The notes under the pieces were generated by a model. The model had not been told where the DNA came from. It saw only the letters and a list, made by a program, of their open reading frames with translations, and made no database searches. Position numbers and translations under genes: made by a program. Source: Oligoflexus sp. (GTDB lineage Bacteria; Bdellovibrionota_B; Oligoflexia; Oligoflexales; Oligoflexaceae). Taken from it: 6,474 nucleotides of DNA. Of the stretch, positions 1 to 6,474 are shown in pieces (the first letter of the stretch is position 1; the number at the start of each line of letters is the position of its first letter). The stretch is taken from positions 1 to 6,474 of the forward strand of contig JASLCY010000470.1 in assembly GCA_030151925.1 (NCBI GenBank), in the 5' to 3' direction.

Positions 1-39
1 CCAGAGGAATCGGGCGGCTGACTTGTCATCATACTCCAC
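1..39 (-). CDS. ccoN: Start of cbb3-type cytochrome c oxidase subunit I (CcoN), 5' fragment
   Basis: Only the first 13 codons lie in the window; the gene runs off the left edge. Reading the minus strand from a GTG at 39-37 gives (M)EYDDKSAARFLW. This resembles the N-terminus of CcoN, where a short YDDK-like segment and a Phe precede the first membrane helix. An AAAAGGAG ribosome-binding site lies 8 nt upstream. The gene follows ccoS by 30 bp on the same strand, and ccoI-ccoS-ccoN is a familiar order. CcoN is the haem-copper catalytic subunit that reduces oxygen with high affinity in the inner membrane. ATG codons at 32-30 and 29-27 are in a different frame and give a peptide unlike CcoN. The call rests on a short peptide plus context. 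Some relatives have a fused CcoN-CcoO, which cannot be judged here. Confidence 0.68.
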   Translation of the reverse strand, partial: MEYDDKSAARFLW

Positions 40-47
40 TGACGTTG

Positions 48-55
48 CTCCTTTT
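48..55 (-). promoter_or_regulatory. Ribosome-binding site for ccoN
   Basis: On the minus strand this reads AAAAGGAG and ends 8 nt before the GTG at 39-37. It is the strongest reason to choose the GTG start over the two out-of-frame ATG codons just downstream. It sits in the 30-bp gap after the ccoS stop, which holds no terminator, so ccoS and ccoN are probably co-transcribed. Confidence 0.65.
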
Positions 56-69
56 TCACTACTCAAGAC

Positions 70-225
70 TCAATCCTTTCGATTGGAAGTTTCGTCGAAC
101 AGAATGCTTTCACCGGGTTTCACCAGGTCGTCCCACTGCCCTGAACGCGCGCCCCAGGCGAAGGCCAGGGCGCCGAGGCTCGACATGAGCAGGCTGAGGG
201 GCAGGAGGAAGAAGAGTATGGTCAT
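70..225 (-). CDS. ccoS: Cytochrome oxidase maturation protein CcoS
   Basis: A 51-residue protein with one N-terminal membrane helix (about residues 2-23) followed by the CcoS signature WGARSGQWDDL (residues 24-34) and a short polar tail ending in ILFDE and a few charged residues. Length and layout match the CcoS family. CcoS is a small inner-membrane protein needed for assembly of active cbb3 oxidase; in Rhodobacter-type systems its loss leaves the oxidase without its cofactors. The start is the ATG at 225-223. It overlaps the ccoI stop as ATGA and has GGAGG 8 nt upstream, so translation is probably coupled to ccoI. The frame stays open upstream to 456, but that extension lies inside ccoI and is Arg/Pro-rich, so it is not part of the gene. 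The identification is firm. Confidence 0.93.
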   Translation of the reverse strand: MTILFFLLPLSLLMSSLGALAFAWGARSGQWDDLVKPGESILFDETSNRKD

Positions 226-2651
226 AAGCTCGGCCTCCGCGGGCGAAAACTCTGCGACGAGACGAAGACCGTGAGGGAGCTGACCGGCATCAGGACCGCG
301 GCCATCACCGGCGTCACGACCCCGCTCAGAGCGAGCGACATGCCGATCGCGTTGAAGCCCAAGGCCAGCGCGAAGCAGCGGCGCAGAACGCGGCGGCATT
401 CGCGGGACAGGTCGATGGCGTCGATCAAGGGCGCGAGGCCGGGCTCCTTGAAACAAAGGTCGGACGAGGCCTTCATCGATTCGTCGGCGTCGCTCAGAGC
501 GATGCCTATCGCCGTGCCCGAAGCGGCGAGCGCATCGTTGATGCCGTTGCCGATGAAGGCGCTGAGGCGCGGCCTCAGGATGGAGAAGAATTTCTGCTCC
601 GGCGTGAGGCGGCTCCGGACGCTGCCGGGCGCCAGACCGAGATTCTCACGCACACGATCGACCTTGTCGGGACTATCGCCGCTGGCGATATAGCTTCGCA
701 GGCCTTCCCGGGTCAACCACGCCACGCAGCTGGCGGCTTCGGGGCGAAGCCGTTCGCCGACCGAACCGGACAGGACGATGTTATCGTTCAGGCTCACGTA
801 GAAGGCAGCGGCCGCCGCCTCATCAGAGGCATGGGGCGCGCAAAAGGCAGCGCGACCGATTTTGATCAAACCGAGATCGCAATGGATCTTTACGCCCTGG
901 CCGAAGATTTCCTCGGCGCGCACGATGCTTGGCACGCTCGCCGAACCTTCGCCTTCAACCGCGACGGCCCAAGCCGCGAGAGCCACGGAAACATAATGAG
1001 CCGTAAACTCCGGCAGACGCCTGAGCACGGCGAGTATCCGTCCTCTCTCGCAGGCGGGCAGCTGCGCACCTGCGAGCCATTCGGCGCGTTCGATCGTGAT
1101 ATCGCCGACCGTCAGGGTCCCGGTCTTGTCGAAGTAGAATTCCCGGACTTCGGCCAGGCGCTCGAGCGCTTTCTGGCTGCGGAAGATCAGCCCTCTTTTC
1201 AAGCCGAGCTGAAAGGCGCGCGCTATCACCAGCGGCGCCCCGAAACCGAATATGCAGGGACAGGCCACGAGCAGGACGCTCGTGAAACGTTTAAAACCCT
1301 CGCCCGGATCCGCGGGCAGCTTCCAGATCAGTATGCCCGTCGCCATGGTGAGGACGAAGAGGACGAAGGCCTTCGCCAGCTTCTCGGACAAGGCGAGAAA
1401 CCGTCCTTTATGATGGAAAAGGTCGTGCGAGGCTTGGCGGATCCTCATGATGAGGCTGTCGCGACCGTCCTGAACGACTAAACCTTCGATCGGCTCCGAA
1501 CCATTCAGCGCGCCGGCTTCGATCCATTGTCCCTCGAAGGCCGACCAGGTTTCGCTTTCCCCGCGCAGGAGGCCGTAGCTGATGCTCGCCCGCGGGCTTT
1601 TGAGTTGAATGTCGACCGCGATGACTTCGCCCGGCAAAATACGGATCGTTTGGCCCCGCACGACGTCCGCGAGAGGCACGACCCGCAGGCTCCCCTGGTC
1701 GATGACGCGCACGAAGTTGGTTTTGTCGTTCAGCAGGCTGATCGTCTCGTTTTGGATCTTCCTCAAGGCGCGGCTTTGAATGAAGCGTCCCGTGAGCAGC
1801 AGGGCGACGACGCCGGCCATCGAATCGAAGTAAACGAGAGGCGAACGCATAAACACATGGCCGAGGCTGTAGGCGTAACCGAGGGCCAGGGCCAGGCCGA
1901 TGGGCAGGTCGAGCGGAAGCTGCTTATGCCTCACGGCGGCCCAGGCGTTGCCGAGGATAGGCCGGCCGCAGTAAAAGACCGAGATCGCGGCGAGGACCGC
2001 CGACACGGATTGAAAGAAGAGCCGGTAGCGCGGCTCGAGCGATTCCGTAGCGAGATAGTCGGGCATGGCGAGCATCATGATGTTCATGAGGCAGAAGAAA
2101 GCCAGGCCGAGCCGCATGATCTCCGTGCGATCGCCGGCGCGGTCGCTCTGGGCAGGATGGACGCCGTAACCCAAGTCCTCGTAGGCCTTAAAGAATTCCG
2201 AGAGCGGAGCGCTTTGCGCGCCGAGCCTGAGCACCGCTTCGCCGTTGCCCAGGTTGATGGACAGCTCAGCGGTGGGATCGATCTTCTTCGTGACTTTCTC
2301 GCAGAGCCAGACGCAGGCATAGCAGCTCATATCGTCGAGGAAGAAGCTCGCCTCGCGGCCCTCGCCCCGGACCTCCTGCAAAAAGCGTTTTTGCTCGGCA
2401 GGCTTATCATAGATAGAATAGTCGACGGCTTCGGTGCTTTTGCGGACTTGAACAAGCGTGGCATTTCGCGGCAAAGCATAGTATTCGTCTAACTCATAGC
2501 GCCGGATGAGGTCATGCGCCTTCCGGCAGCCCGCGCAGCAATAGAGCCCCTGGACCCCATCGGCCAACGGACGATTGCAGTGCGCGCAGAGCCTGGGAGA
2601 GGAGATCGGGTCTTGGGTCACATGCACCATCATGTTATGAACAACTTCCAT
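222..2651 (-). CDS. ccoI: CcoI/FixI-type copper-translocating P-type ATPase
   Basis: An 809-residue P1B-type ATPase of the kind that exports Cu(I) for cbb3 oxidase assembly. Numbering from the ATG at 2651: a Cys-rich metal-binding domain (C22xxC25, C38-C39xxC42, PF12156-like); an HMA-like domain with C110xxC113 (SCYACVWLCE); membrane helices at about 178-200, 211-233, 248-268, 274-296, 427-446, 456-480, 760-779 and 780-802. The transport motif is CPC (464-466) in helix 6, with MPVSS (788-792) in helix 8; both are Cu(I)-site signatures. The phosphorylated Asp is D508 in DKTGT, and K687 in TPEQK and SGD (657-659) are present. Odd points: RGES replaces TGES (363-366), HY replaces HP (552-553) and GNGIND replaces GDGxND (701-706). 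I chose the start at 2651 because AAGGA lies 6 nt upstream; ATGs at 2633 and 2630 are alternatives. The gene is followed by ccoS with a 4-bp overlap, and its 5' end overlaps the divergent TauE/SafE gene. The identity is secure; the exact start is less so. Confidence 0.93.
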   Translation of the reverse strand: MEVVHNMMVHVTQDPISSPRLCAHCNRPLADGVQGLYCCAGCRKAHDLIRRYELDEYYALPRNATLVQVRKSTEAVDYSIYDKPAEQKRFLQEVRGEGREASFFLDDMSCYACVWLCEKVTKKIDPTAELSINLGNGEAVLRLGAQSAPLSEFFKAYEDLGYGVHPAQSDRAGDRTEIMRLGLAFFCLMNIMMLAMPDYLATESLEPRYRLFFQSVSAVLAAISVFYCGRPILGNAWAAVRHKQLPLDLPIGLALALGYAYSLGHVFMRSPLVYFDSMAGVVALLLTGRFIQSRALRKIQNETISLLNDKTNFVRVIDQGSLRVVPLADVVRGQTIRILPGEVIAVDIQLKSPRASISYGLLRGESETWSAFEGQWIEAGALNGSEPIEGLVVQDGRDSLIMRIRQASHDLFHHKGRFLALSEKLAKAFVLFVLTMATGILIWKLPADPGEGFKRFTSVLLVACPCIFGFGAPLVIARAFQLGLKRGLIFRSQKALERLAEVREFYFDKTGTLTVGDITIERAEWLAGAQLPACERGRILAVLRRLPEFTAHYVSVALAAWAVAVEGEGSASVPSIVRAEEIFGQGVKIHCDLGLIKIGRAAFCAPHASDEAAAAAFYVSLNDNIVLSGSVGERLRPEAASCVAWLTREGLRSYIASGDSPDKVDRVRENLGLAPGSVRSRLTPEQKFFSILRPRLSAFIGNGINDALAASGTAIGIALSDADESMKASSDLCFKEPGLAPLIDAIDLSRECRRVLRRCFALALGFNAIGMSLALSGVVTPVMAAVLMPVSSLTVFVSSQSFRPRRPSL
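234..238 (-). promoter_or_regulatory. Ribosome-binding site for ccoS
   Basis: GGAGG on the minus strand, 8 nt before the ATG at 225-223 and inside the 3' end of ccoI. It fixes the ccoS start at the ATGA overlap and rules out the longer open frame. Confidence 0.75.
2598..2604 (+). promoter_or_regulatory. Possible ribosome-binding site for the TauE/SafE gene
   Basis: AGAGGAG on the plus strand. It is 8 nt upstream of an in-frame TTG at 2613 but 17 nt from the ATG at 2622, so it would favour the TTG start (adding MGH to the N-terminus). The stretch also encodes residues of the CcoI N-terminus on the other strand, so the match could be chance. Confidence 0.35.
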
Positions 2652-3302
2652 CTTGAATCCTTGGATGCCTTGGGCCTCTTGGCGATTTTCACTTACAGCT
2701 TCCTCGTGTCGCTGCACTGCCTCGGTATGTGCGGACCGCTCGCCTGCTCTCTGATCGCCCGCAGCCGGGTCCCGGCCTGGCAGAGCGCTCTGCTCTATAA
2801 TTCCGGGCGCGCGCTCTCCTACACCTCGATGGGCGCATTATCAGGGGCGATCACGCTGTCCGTGGTTCAACTCGTGCCGGAGGCGGCCCGGATCATAAGT
2901 CTCGTCTTCGGTGGTATCATGGTCGCCTCAGCGACCTTCCTGCTCTTCAATCGACGAGACCTCCTGCAAAAAATCCCGAGTATCGCGTTGGGCTCATGGT
3001 GGACGAAGCTGCAAAATAAGGTACAGGGACGTTTCGCGGTCTTCCTGCTCGGTCTCATGACCGTCTTCCTGCCCTGCATGACCCTGCATCCTCTTCTTCT
3101 TATGAGCGCTTCGACTCAGAGTCCTTGGAATGGTGCGTTGGCGATGTTCGCTTTTTTCCTCGGCACGCTGCCTGCCATGTTTTCAGCAACATACATGCCA
3201 ACCCTCATTTCTGAGCGTTTGTTCCCGATATGGTTGAAGAAATTAGGCCCAGTCGTGCTTTTGGCGGCGGGCGTTATCACGATGCTTCGAGGAATGGCGT
3301 GA
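2622..3302 (+). CDS. Sulfite exporter TauE/SafE family membrane protein (COG2836, DsbD_2-like)
   Basis: A 226-residue protein with six predicted membrane helices (about 14-34, 64-82, 90-109, 138-160, 169-190, 207-223 from the ATG at 2622). The hallmark of this family is SLHCLGMCGP in helix 1 (H32, C33, C37). GRALSYTSMGALSG (63-75) and the second repeat LMTVFLPCMTLHP (145-157, C152, H156), followed by GALAMFAFFLGTLPAMF, complete the pattern. The N-terminus is His-rich (MHHHV, or HMHHH with a TTG start). Members often sit in cbb3 oxidase or copper clusters and are thought to move or handle copper or reductant across the inner membrane; the transported species is not established. The gene diverges from ccoI and overlaps its 5' end by about 30 bp. 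Possible starts are TTG 2613 (best ribosome-binding site), ATG 2622 and ATG 2637; the open frame upstream to 2514 lies inside ccoI and looks non-coding. Family assignment is firm; substrate is unknown. Confidence 0.85.
   Translation: MHHHVMNNFHLESLDALGLLAIFTYSFLVSLHCLGMCGPLACSLIARSRVPAWQSALLYNSGRALSYTSMGALSGAITLSVVQLVPEAARIISLVFGGIMVASATFLLFNRRDLLQKIPSIALGSWWTKLQNKVQGRFAVFLLGLMTVFLPCMTLHPLLLMSASTQSPWNGALAMFAFFLGTLPAMFSATYMPTLISERLFPIWLKKLGPVVLLAAGVITMLRGMA
2658..2662 (-). promoter_or_regulatory. Ribosome-binding site for ccoI
   Basis: AAGGA on the minus strand with a 6-nt gap to the ATG at 2651-2649. It supports this start over the upstream in-frame ATG at 2717 and the downstream ATGs at 2633 and 2630, which lack a comparable site. 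It lies inside the coding region of the divergent membrane protein gene. Confidence 0.55.
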
Positions 3303-3307
3303 GATCC

Positions 3308-3323
3308 CGCACAGCTTTGTGCG
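3308..3323. repeat. Small hairpin after the TauE/SafE stop
   Basis: CGCACA-GCTT-TGTGCG, a perfect 6-bp stem with a 4-nt loop, beginning 6 nt after the stop of the membrane protein gene. No T-run follows, so it is unlikely to terminate transcription by itself. It may stabilise the 3' end of the transcript, or be chance. Confidence 0.35.
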
Positions 3324-3357
3324 AACTCGCTCATGGAGGCGAAGAGGTCGAATCATT

Positions 3358-3390
3358 AAAAAGGGCGACTCCCGCCTCGGAGTCGCCTTT
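3358..3390 (-). terminator. Rho-independent terminator of parC, possibly bidirectional
   Basis: A perfect 9-bp GC-rich stem, GGCGACTCC (3364-3372) and GGAGTCGCC (3379-3387), with a 6-nt loop. On the minus strand the stem is followed by C and TTTTT (3362-3358), a good terminator for parC, whose stop ends at 3393, only 2 bp before the flanking TTT. On the plus strand the stem is followed by TTTGATCATTT, a weaker T-run. It could therefore also end the TauE/SafE transcript, whose stop lies about 60 nt upstream. Confidence 0.85.
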
Positions 3391-3392
3391 GA

Positions 3393-5852
3393 TCATTTCG
3401 CTGGCCAGATTTTAATCTTCGACACGCCGGGCCTCATGATCTTGCTGACCGCCCCCGTAAGGCTGCGAGTCGGCACATGATCGGCGAGGGACAGGATCTC
3501 CGGAGGCGCGAGGAGGCCGGCCTTGGTATGGTATTCGAGCTCGACTATAGGCGCCGCGTCCTGCATGAAGAGCAGTTCTTGCGGCAGATCTTTTTTGCCT
3601 TCGAAGAGATCGATCTCCATGCCTTCGGCGAGCTCTTCGGTCTTGAGGCGACGCGCGAAAATCACATCGCCGTGCCGGGCCATCACGCTGAGGACGCCGG
3701 CCCCGGGGTTGAGGGGAAACAGCTCTTTCAGGGGGCTGTCGAGCGTCTGGGCTTCCGCGGCCGGGAACACCTTGAGGAAGCCGTCCTCCGTCAGCGCGAT
3801 GAGCAGCTGCGAAGGCGTGAAGGTCCCGAGGCTCTTGCCGCGACCGCCGATGTGCAGCGAGCGCCTATCGGCCGACAGAGTCAGTTCCAACGGCTTCTTG
3901 AAGGGCGCTTCCTCTTCCACCGCCTTGATCGTCTTCACGTCGCGAACGGTGAGCAATGGTCCGCGCTGGGCGCGCGTCGACCATTCGAGCTCCTGCAGGT
4001 TCACGGTCCAGGTCTTGCTCGCGCCGAGGCGCTCCAGCTCGACCCAATCCGGCTTATCCTGCTCGACCACGCGGAAGTACAGGATCTTGCCGGAGCCTTT
4101 GAGCATCTCATAGGGCTTGTCGCGCTGCATCCCGCTCAGCTTCATGCGTTTCGCATAGACCTGCCCCGACTCTTTATCCTGCACGACCACGTGCAGCGCG
4201 GCCTCGCTGGCCTGCGCGGGCAGGATCGTGATGCTGGCGATGCCTTCGCCGACGAAGGTCTTCTCGCTGACCTTGCTGAGGACGATCTGCTGGTCGTTCC
4301 TCAGGATCAGGAATTCATCGAGATCCGAGCAGGCGGTCACGAACTCGTCGCTTTTCAGGCTGGTGCCGATGAAGCCGGTCTCGCGGTTGACGAAGAGCTT
4401 CAGGTTGGCGAGGACCACCTCGCGGGCCTTGACCTCGCCGAAGCCGCTGATCGCGGTCTTGCGCGGATAACGTCCGGCGTGCTTCTTCTTGAGCGCCTCG
4501 AAATACTTGATCGTATGTTTCGTGAGGTCGGAGAGCTTGTCCTCGACGTCCTTCAACTGGCCCCTGAGCTCGCGCAGGACCTTGCCCTGGTGATCGGCGT
4601 CGAACTTCGTCAGGCGTTTGAAGCGTATCTCGAGCAGGGCCTCGTAATCGGCGGCCGTGACCTCGTCGGTCACCTCTTTCAGCAGAGGCTTGAAGGCCTT
4701 GGCCAGGCGCTCGAGCGCGTCCTCGAAGCTCTCCGCGCCTTCGATCTTCTTATAGATCTTGTGTTCGATGAAGAGGGCCTCGAGCGTCGCTTTATGGATC
4801 TTCGTCCTCAGATGCTGCGCCTCGAGCCTCAGCTCCTGCCCCAAGAGCTCCCGCGTCTGCTCCGCGGAATGGATGAGCAGGTCGCTCACGCTGCAGAACC
4901 AGGGCTTGTCGTCCCTGATCACGCAAGCATAGGTGGCGATCGAGACCTCGCAGTCGGTGAAGGCGTAGAGCGCCTCCTCGGTCTGCTCCACCGAGACGCC
5001 GGGCGGGAGTTTGACGACGATCTCAACGTCCTGGCTGGTGTTGTCCTCGACCTTCTTGATCTTGATCTTGCCCTTGTCGTGGGCCGAGAGGATCGATTCG
5101 ATCACGCTGGTCGTGGTCGTGCCGAAGGGGATGTCGCGGATCGTCAGGGTCTTGCTGTCGGTCGCTTCGATCTTCGCCCGCACGCGGACCTTGCCCCCGC
5201 GCTGGCCGTCCTTATAAGCGCTGAAGTCGCCTATGCCGCCGGTCGGGAAATCCGGGTAGAGCTCGAAGGGCTTTTTCTTCAGATGCAGCACCGCGGCGTC
5301 GCAGATCTCCCCGAAGTTATGCGGCAGGATACGCGTCGAGAGGCCGACCGCGATGCCCTCCACGCCGAGGTTGAGCAGCAGGGGGAATTTCACGGGCAGC
5401 ACGAGAGGCTCCCGGTTCCGGCCGTCGTAGGACAGCTGCCAGTTGGTGATGTCCTCGTTGAAGACGATCTCCTTGGCGAGCTGCGAGATGCGCGCTTCGA
5501 TATAACGAGGCGCCGCGGCCCGGTCGCCGGTGAAGATGTTGCCCCAGTTTCCCTGGGTGTCGATCAGCAGCTCTTTCTGCGCGATCTTCACCAGCGCGTC
5601 CTCGATCGCCATATCGCCGTGCGGGTGATAACGCATGGTGTGGCCGATGACGTTCGCCGCCTTGTTCAGACGGCCGTCATCGAGCTCCCAGAGCGCATGC
5701 AGGATGCGTCTCTGCACCGGCTTCAGGCCGTCGCGGATGTCCGGCACCGCGCGGTCGAGGATAACGTACGAGGCGTATTCGAGGAACCAGGACTGATAGA
5801 GGTCTTCGACGTGCGGCAGGTGCCGTTTATCGTGTTGTTCTTTCTCGCTCAT
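3393..5852 (-). CDS. parC: DNA topoisomerase IV subunit A (ParC, Bacteroidota-like type)
   Basis: An 819-residue type IIA topoisomerase cleavage subunit, which with ParE cuts and passes DNA duplexes to decatenate daughter chromosomes. The N-terminal breakage-reunion domain holds [11 protein letters not shown] (41-51), YHPHGD (75-80), the catalytic pair R116-Y117 in [10 protein letters not shown], and SYDGRNREP and LPVKFPLLL (141-160). A Lys/Glu-rich coiled-coil stretch follows (about 360-460), then a C-terminal beta-pinwheel-like DNA-binding region (about 495-815) with a GyrA-box-like GGRGKSLG (669-676). M81 and D85 occupy the positions of GyrA S83 and D87. The sequence is closer to the Bacteroidota/Verrucomicrobiota subunit than to E. 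coli ParC, as judged from memory of the families. The start ATG overlaps the parE stop as ATGA with only a weak ribosome-binding site, suggesting translational coupling. A GyrA paralogue is the main alternative; the coupling with a ParE-type partner argues for ParC. Confidence 0.92.
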   Translation of the reverse strand: MSEKEQHDKRHLPHVEDLYQSWFLEYASYVILDRAVPDIRDGLKPVQRRILHALWELDDGRLNKAANVIGHTMRYHPHGDMAIEDALVKIAQKELLIDTQGNWGNIFTGDRAAAPRYIEARISQLAKEIVFNEDITNWQLSYDGRNREPLVLPVKFPLLLNLGVEGIAVGLSTRILPHNFGEICDAAVLHLKKKPFELYPDFPTGGIGDFSAYKDGQRGGKVRVRAKIEATDSKTLTIRDIPFGTTTTSVIESILSAHDKGKIKIKKVEDNTSQDVEIVVKLPPGVSVEQTEEALYAFTDCEVSIATYACVIRDDKPWFCSVSDLLIHSAEQTRELLGQELRLEAQHLRTKIHKATLEALFIEHKIYKKIEGAESFEDALERLAKAFKPLLKEVTDEVTAADYEALLEIRFKRLTKFDADHQGKVLRELRGQLKDVEDKLSDLTKHTIKYFEALKKKHAGRYPRKTAISGFGEVKAREVVLANLKLFVNRETGFIGTSLKSDEFVTACSDLDEFLILRNDQQIVLSKVSEKTFVGEGIASITILPAQASEAALHVVVQDKESGQVYAKRMKLSGMQRDKPYEMLKGSGKILYFRVVEQDKPDWVELERLGASKTWTVNLQELEWSTRAQRGPLLTVRDVKTIKAVEEEAPFKKPLELTLSADRRSLHIGGRGKSLGTFTPSQLLIALTEDGFLKVFPAAEAQTLDSPLKELFPLNPGAGVLSVMARHGDVIFARRLKTEELAEGMEIDLFEGKKDLPQELLFMQDAAPIVELEYHTKAGLLAPPEILSLADHVPTRSLTGAVSKIMRPGVSKIKIWPAK

Positions 5853-6474
5853 ATTTCGCTGTCCGTAACTATGGGATCTTCGGTGCGCAGATGGTCGATG
5901 ATGAAGCGTTGACGTTCCTGCGTGTTCTTGCCCATGTAGTAGCTCAGGAGTTCGAGTATCGCGCTCTTGCTCGACAGCCTGATCGGCTCGAGCCGCATCC
6001 GGTCGCCGATGAACTGCCCGAACTCGTCGGGCGAGATCTCGCCGAGGCCCTTGAAGCGCGTGATCTCCGGCTTCTTGCCGAACTTCTTCAGCGCCGCCTC
6101 CTTCTCGCGCTCGTCGTAGCAGTAGACCGTCTTGCTCTTATCGCGCACGCGGAAGAGCGGCGTCTTGAGGATGAAGAGGTGCTGCGACTTCACCAGCTCC
6201 GGGAAGAACTGGAGGAAGAAGGTCATGAGCAGCAGGCGGATGTGCATGCCGTCGACGTCCGCATCGGTCGCGAGCACGATCCTCTGGTAACGCAGGTCGT
6301 CGATGCTGTCCTCGATCTGCAGGGCGTGCTGCAGGAGGTTGAACTCCTCGTTCTCGTAGACGATTTTCTTCGACATGCCGAAGCAGTTGAGCGGCTTGCC
6401 GCGCAGGCTGAATACCGCCTGCGACTCTACGCTCCGGCTTTTTGTGATAGAGCCGCTTGCAGAATCGCCTTCGG
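5849..6474 (-). CDS. parE: DNA topoisomerase IV subunit B (ParE), 3' part
   Basis: The last 207 codons of the ATPase/Toprim subunit; the 5' part lies beyond the right edge. The visible portion starts with the Toprim motif EGDSA (6472-6458) and continues through [11 protein letters not shown] to the metal-binding DADVDG (6265-6248). PLFRV and [10 protein letters not shown] follow, then the C-terminal segment that contacts ParC. Frame and motifs run unbroken to the window end, so the ATG at 6376 is internal. EGDSA and the DxDxDG aspartates hold the Mg2+ used for DNA cleavage. The missing N-terminus should carry the GHKL ATPase domain. The short tail after Toprim, with no E. coli GyrB-like insertion, and the coupled parC support ParE rather than GyrB. 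Confidence 0.93.
   Translation of the reverse strand, partial: EGDSASGSITKSRSVESQAVFSLRGKPLNCFGMSKKIVYENEEFNLLQHALQIEDSIDDLRYQRIVLATDADVDGMHIRLLLMTFFLQFFPELVKSQHLFILKTPLFRVRDKSKTVYCYDEREKEAALKKFGKKPEITRFKGLGEISPDEFGQFIGDRMRLEPIRLSSKSAILELLSYYMGKNTQERQRFIIDHLRTEDPIVTDSEI

Noticed and set aside
226..456. N-terminal extension of ccoS
   Set aside because: The added 77 residues are Arg/Pro-rich out-of-frame translation of ccoI. The ATG at 225 has a good GGAGG site and gives a standard CcoS length.
861..870. Palindrome TTTGATCAAA, suggestive of an Fnr half-site pair
   Set aside because: It lies deep inside ccoI coding sequence and lacks the 4-nt spacer of a true Fnr box (TTGAT-N4-ATCAA), so it is most likely chance.
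1527..2492. A 321-codon plus-strand open frame opposite ccoI
   Set aside because: It lies opposite clearly conserved CcoI domains and its product shows no family features; it is a GC-bias artefact, as is the 216-codon frame at 831-1481.
2514..2612. Extension of the TauE/SafE gene to the ATG at 2514
   Set aside because: This stretch is antisense to the conserved Cys-rich domain of CcoI, and its translation lacks the hydrophobic or signal character expected before helix 1.
2652..2717. Extension of ccoI to the upstream ATG at 2717
   Set aside because: It would lie opposite the first membrane helix and HCLGMCGP motif of the divergent gene, and the added residues do not look like part of the CcoI metal-binding domain. 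The ATG at 2651 has a well-placed AAGGA.
3477..5912. An 811-codon open frame on the plus strand, antisense to the whole of parC
   Set aside because: Its translation is a low-complexity mix rich in L, E, D, R and V with no recognisable motifs, and it mirrors the codon positions of parC. Long antisense open frames are expected opposite GC-rich genes.
5849..6376. Treating the ATG at 6376 as the start of a small separate gene
   Set aside because: The same frame continues upstream to the window edge with the Toprim motif EGDSA and [11 protein letters not shown], so the ATG is an internal Met of ParE.
1..6474. Mobile elements, CRISPR arrays, tRNA/rRNA genes, riboswitches or a new defence system
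   Set aside because: I saw no repeat arrays, transposase motifs, terminal inverted repeats or tRNA-like folds by eye. Nearly all of the window is accounted for by six conserved housekeeping or respiratory genes.

Overview
The window holds two unrelated gene blocks that converge on one hairpin terminator. It looks like chromosomal DNA from a GC-rich Gram-negative bacterium that can respire microaerobically. The topoisomerase IV genes are of the type I associate with Bacteroidota, Verrucomicrobiota and related groups, with RYIEAR around the active-site tyrosine and [11 protein letters not shown] in ParE. My tentative guess from memory of the families, not from a search, is a Verrucomicrobiota or Bacteroidota/Oligoflexia-like lineage.

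Left block (1-3302): this is the start of a cbb3-type cytochrome c oxidase locus. On the minus strand, ccoI (P1B-type copper ATPase, 2651-222) overlaps ccoS (225-70) by 4 bp. After a 30-bp gap comes what I read as the GTG start of ccoN (39 to beyond position 1), the catalytic oxidase subunit. Diverging from ccoI on the plus strand is a six-helix membrane protein of the TauE/SafE (COG2836, DsbD_2-like) family, often found beside cco genes. The coding regions of ccoI and this gene overlap head to head, so there is no ordinary intergenic promoter region between them.

Middle (3303-3392): a 90-bp convergent intergenic stretch. It carries a small hairpin and a strong 9-bp-stem terminator placed immediately after the parC stop codon.

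Right block (3393-6474): on the minus strand, the 3' part of parE (from the EGDSA Toprim motif to the stop) overlaps a complete parC by 4 bp. Together they encode topoisomerase IV, which unlinks daughter chromosomes.

How the genes work together: CcoI is expected to pump Cu(I) out of the cytoplasm for the haem-copper centre of CcoN, CcoS is needed for cofactor insertion or maturation, and the TauE/SafE protein is a plausible helper in copper or redox handling. I see no mobile element, CRISPR array, RNA gene or clear new system. The points most worth a second look are the altered catalytic motifs in CcoI, the head-to-head gene overlap, and a Met at the main quinolone-resistance position of ParC.
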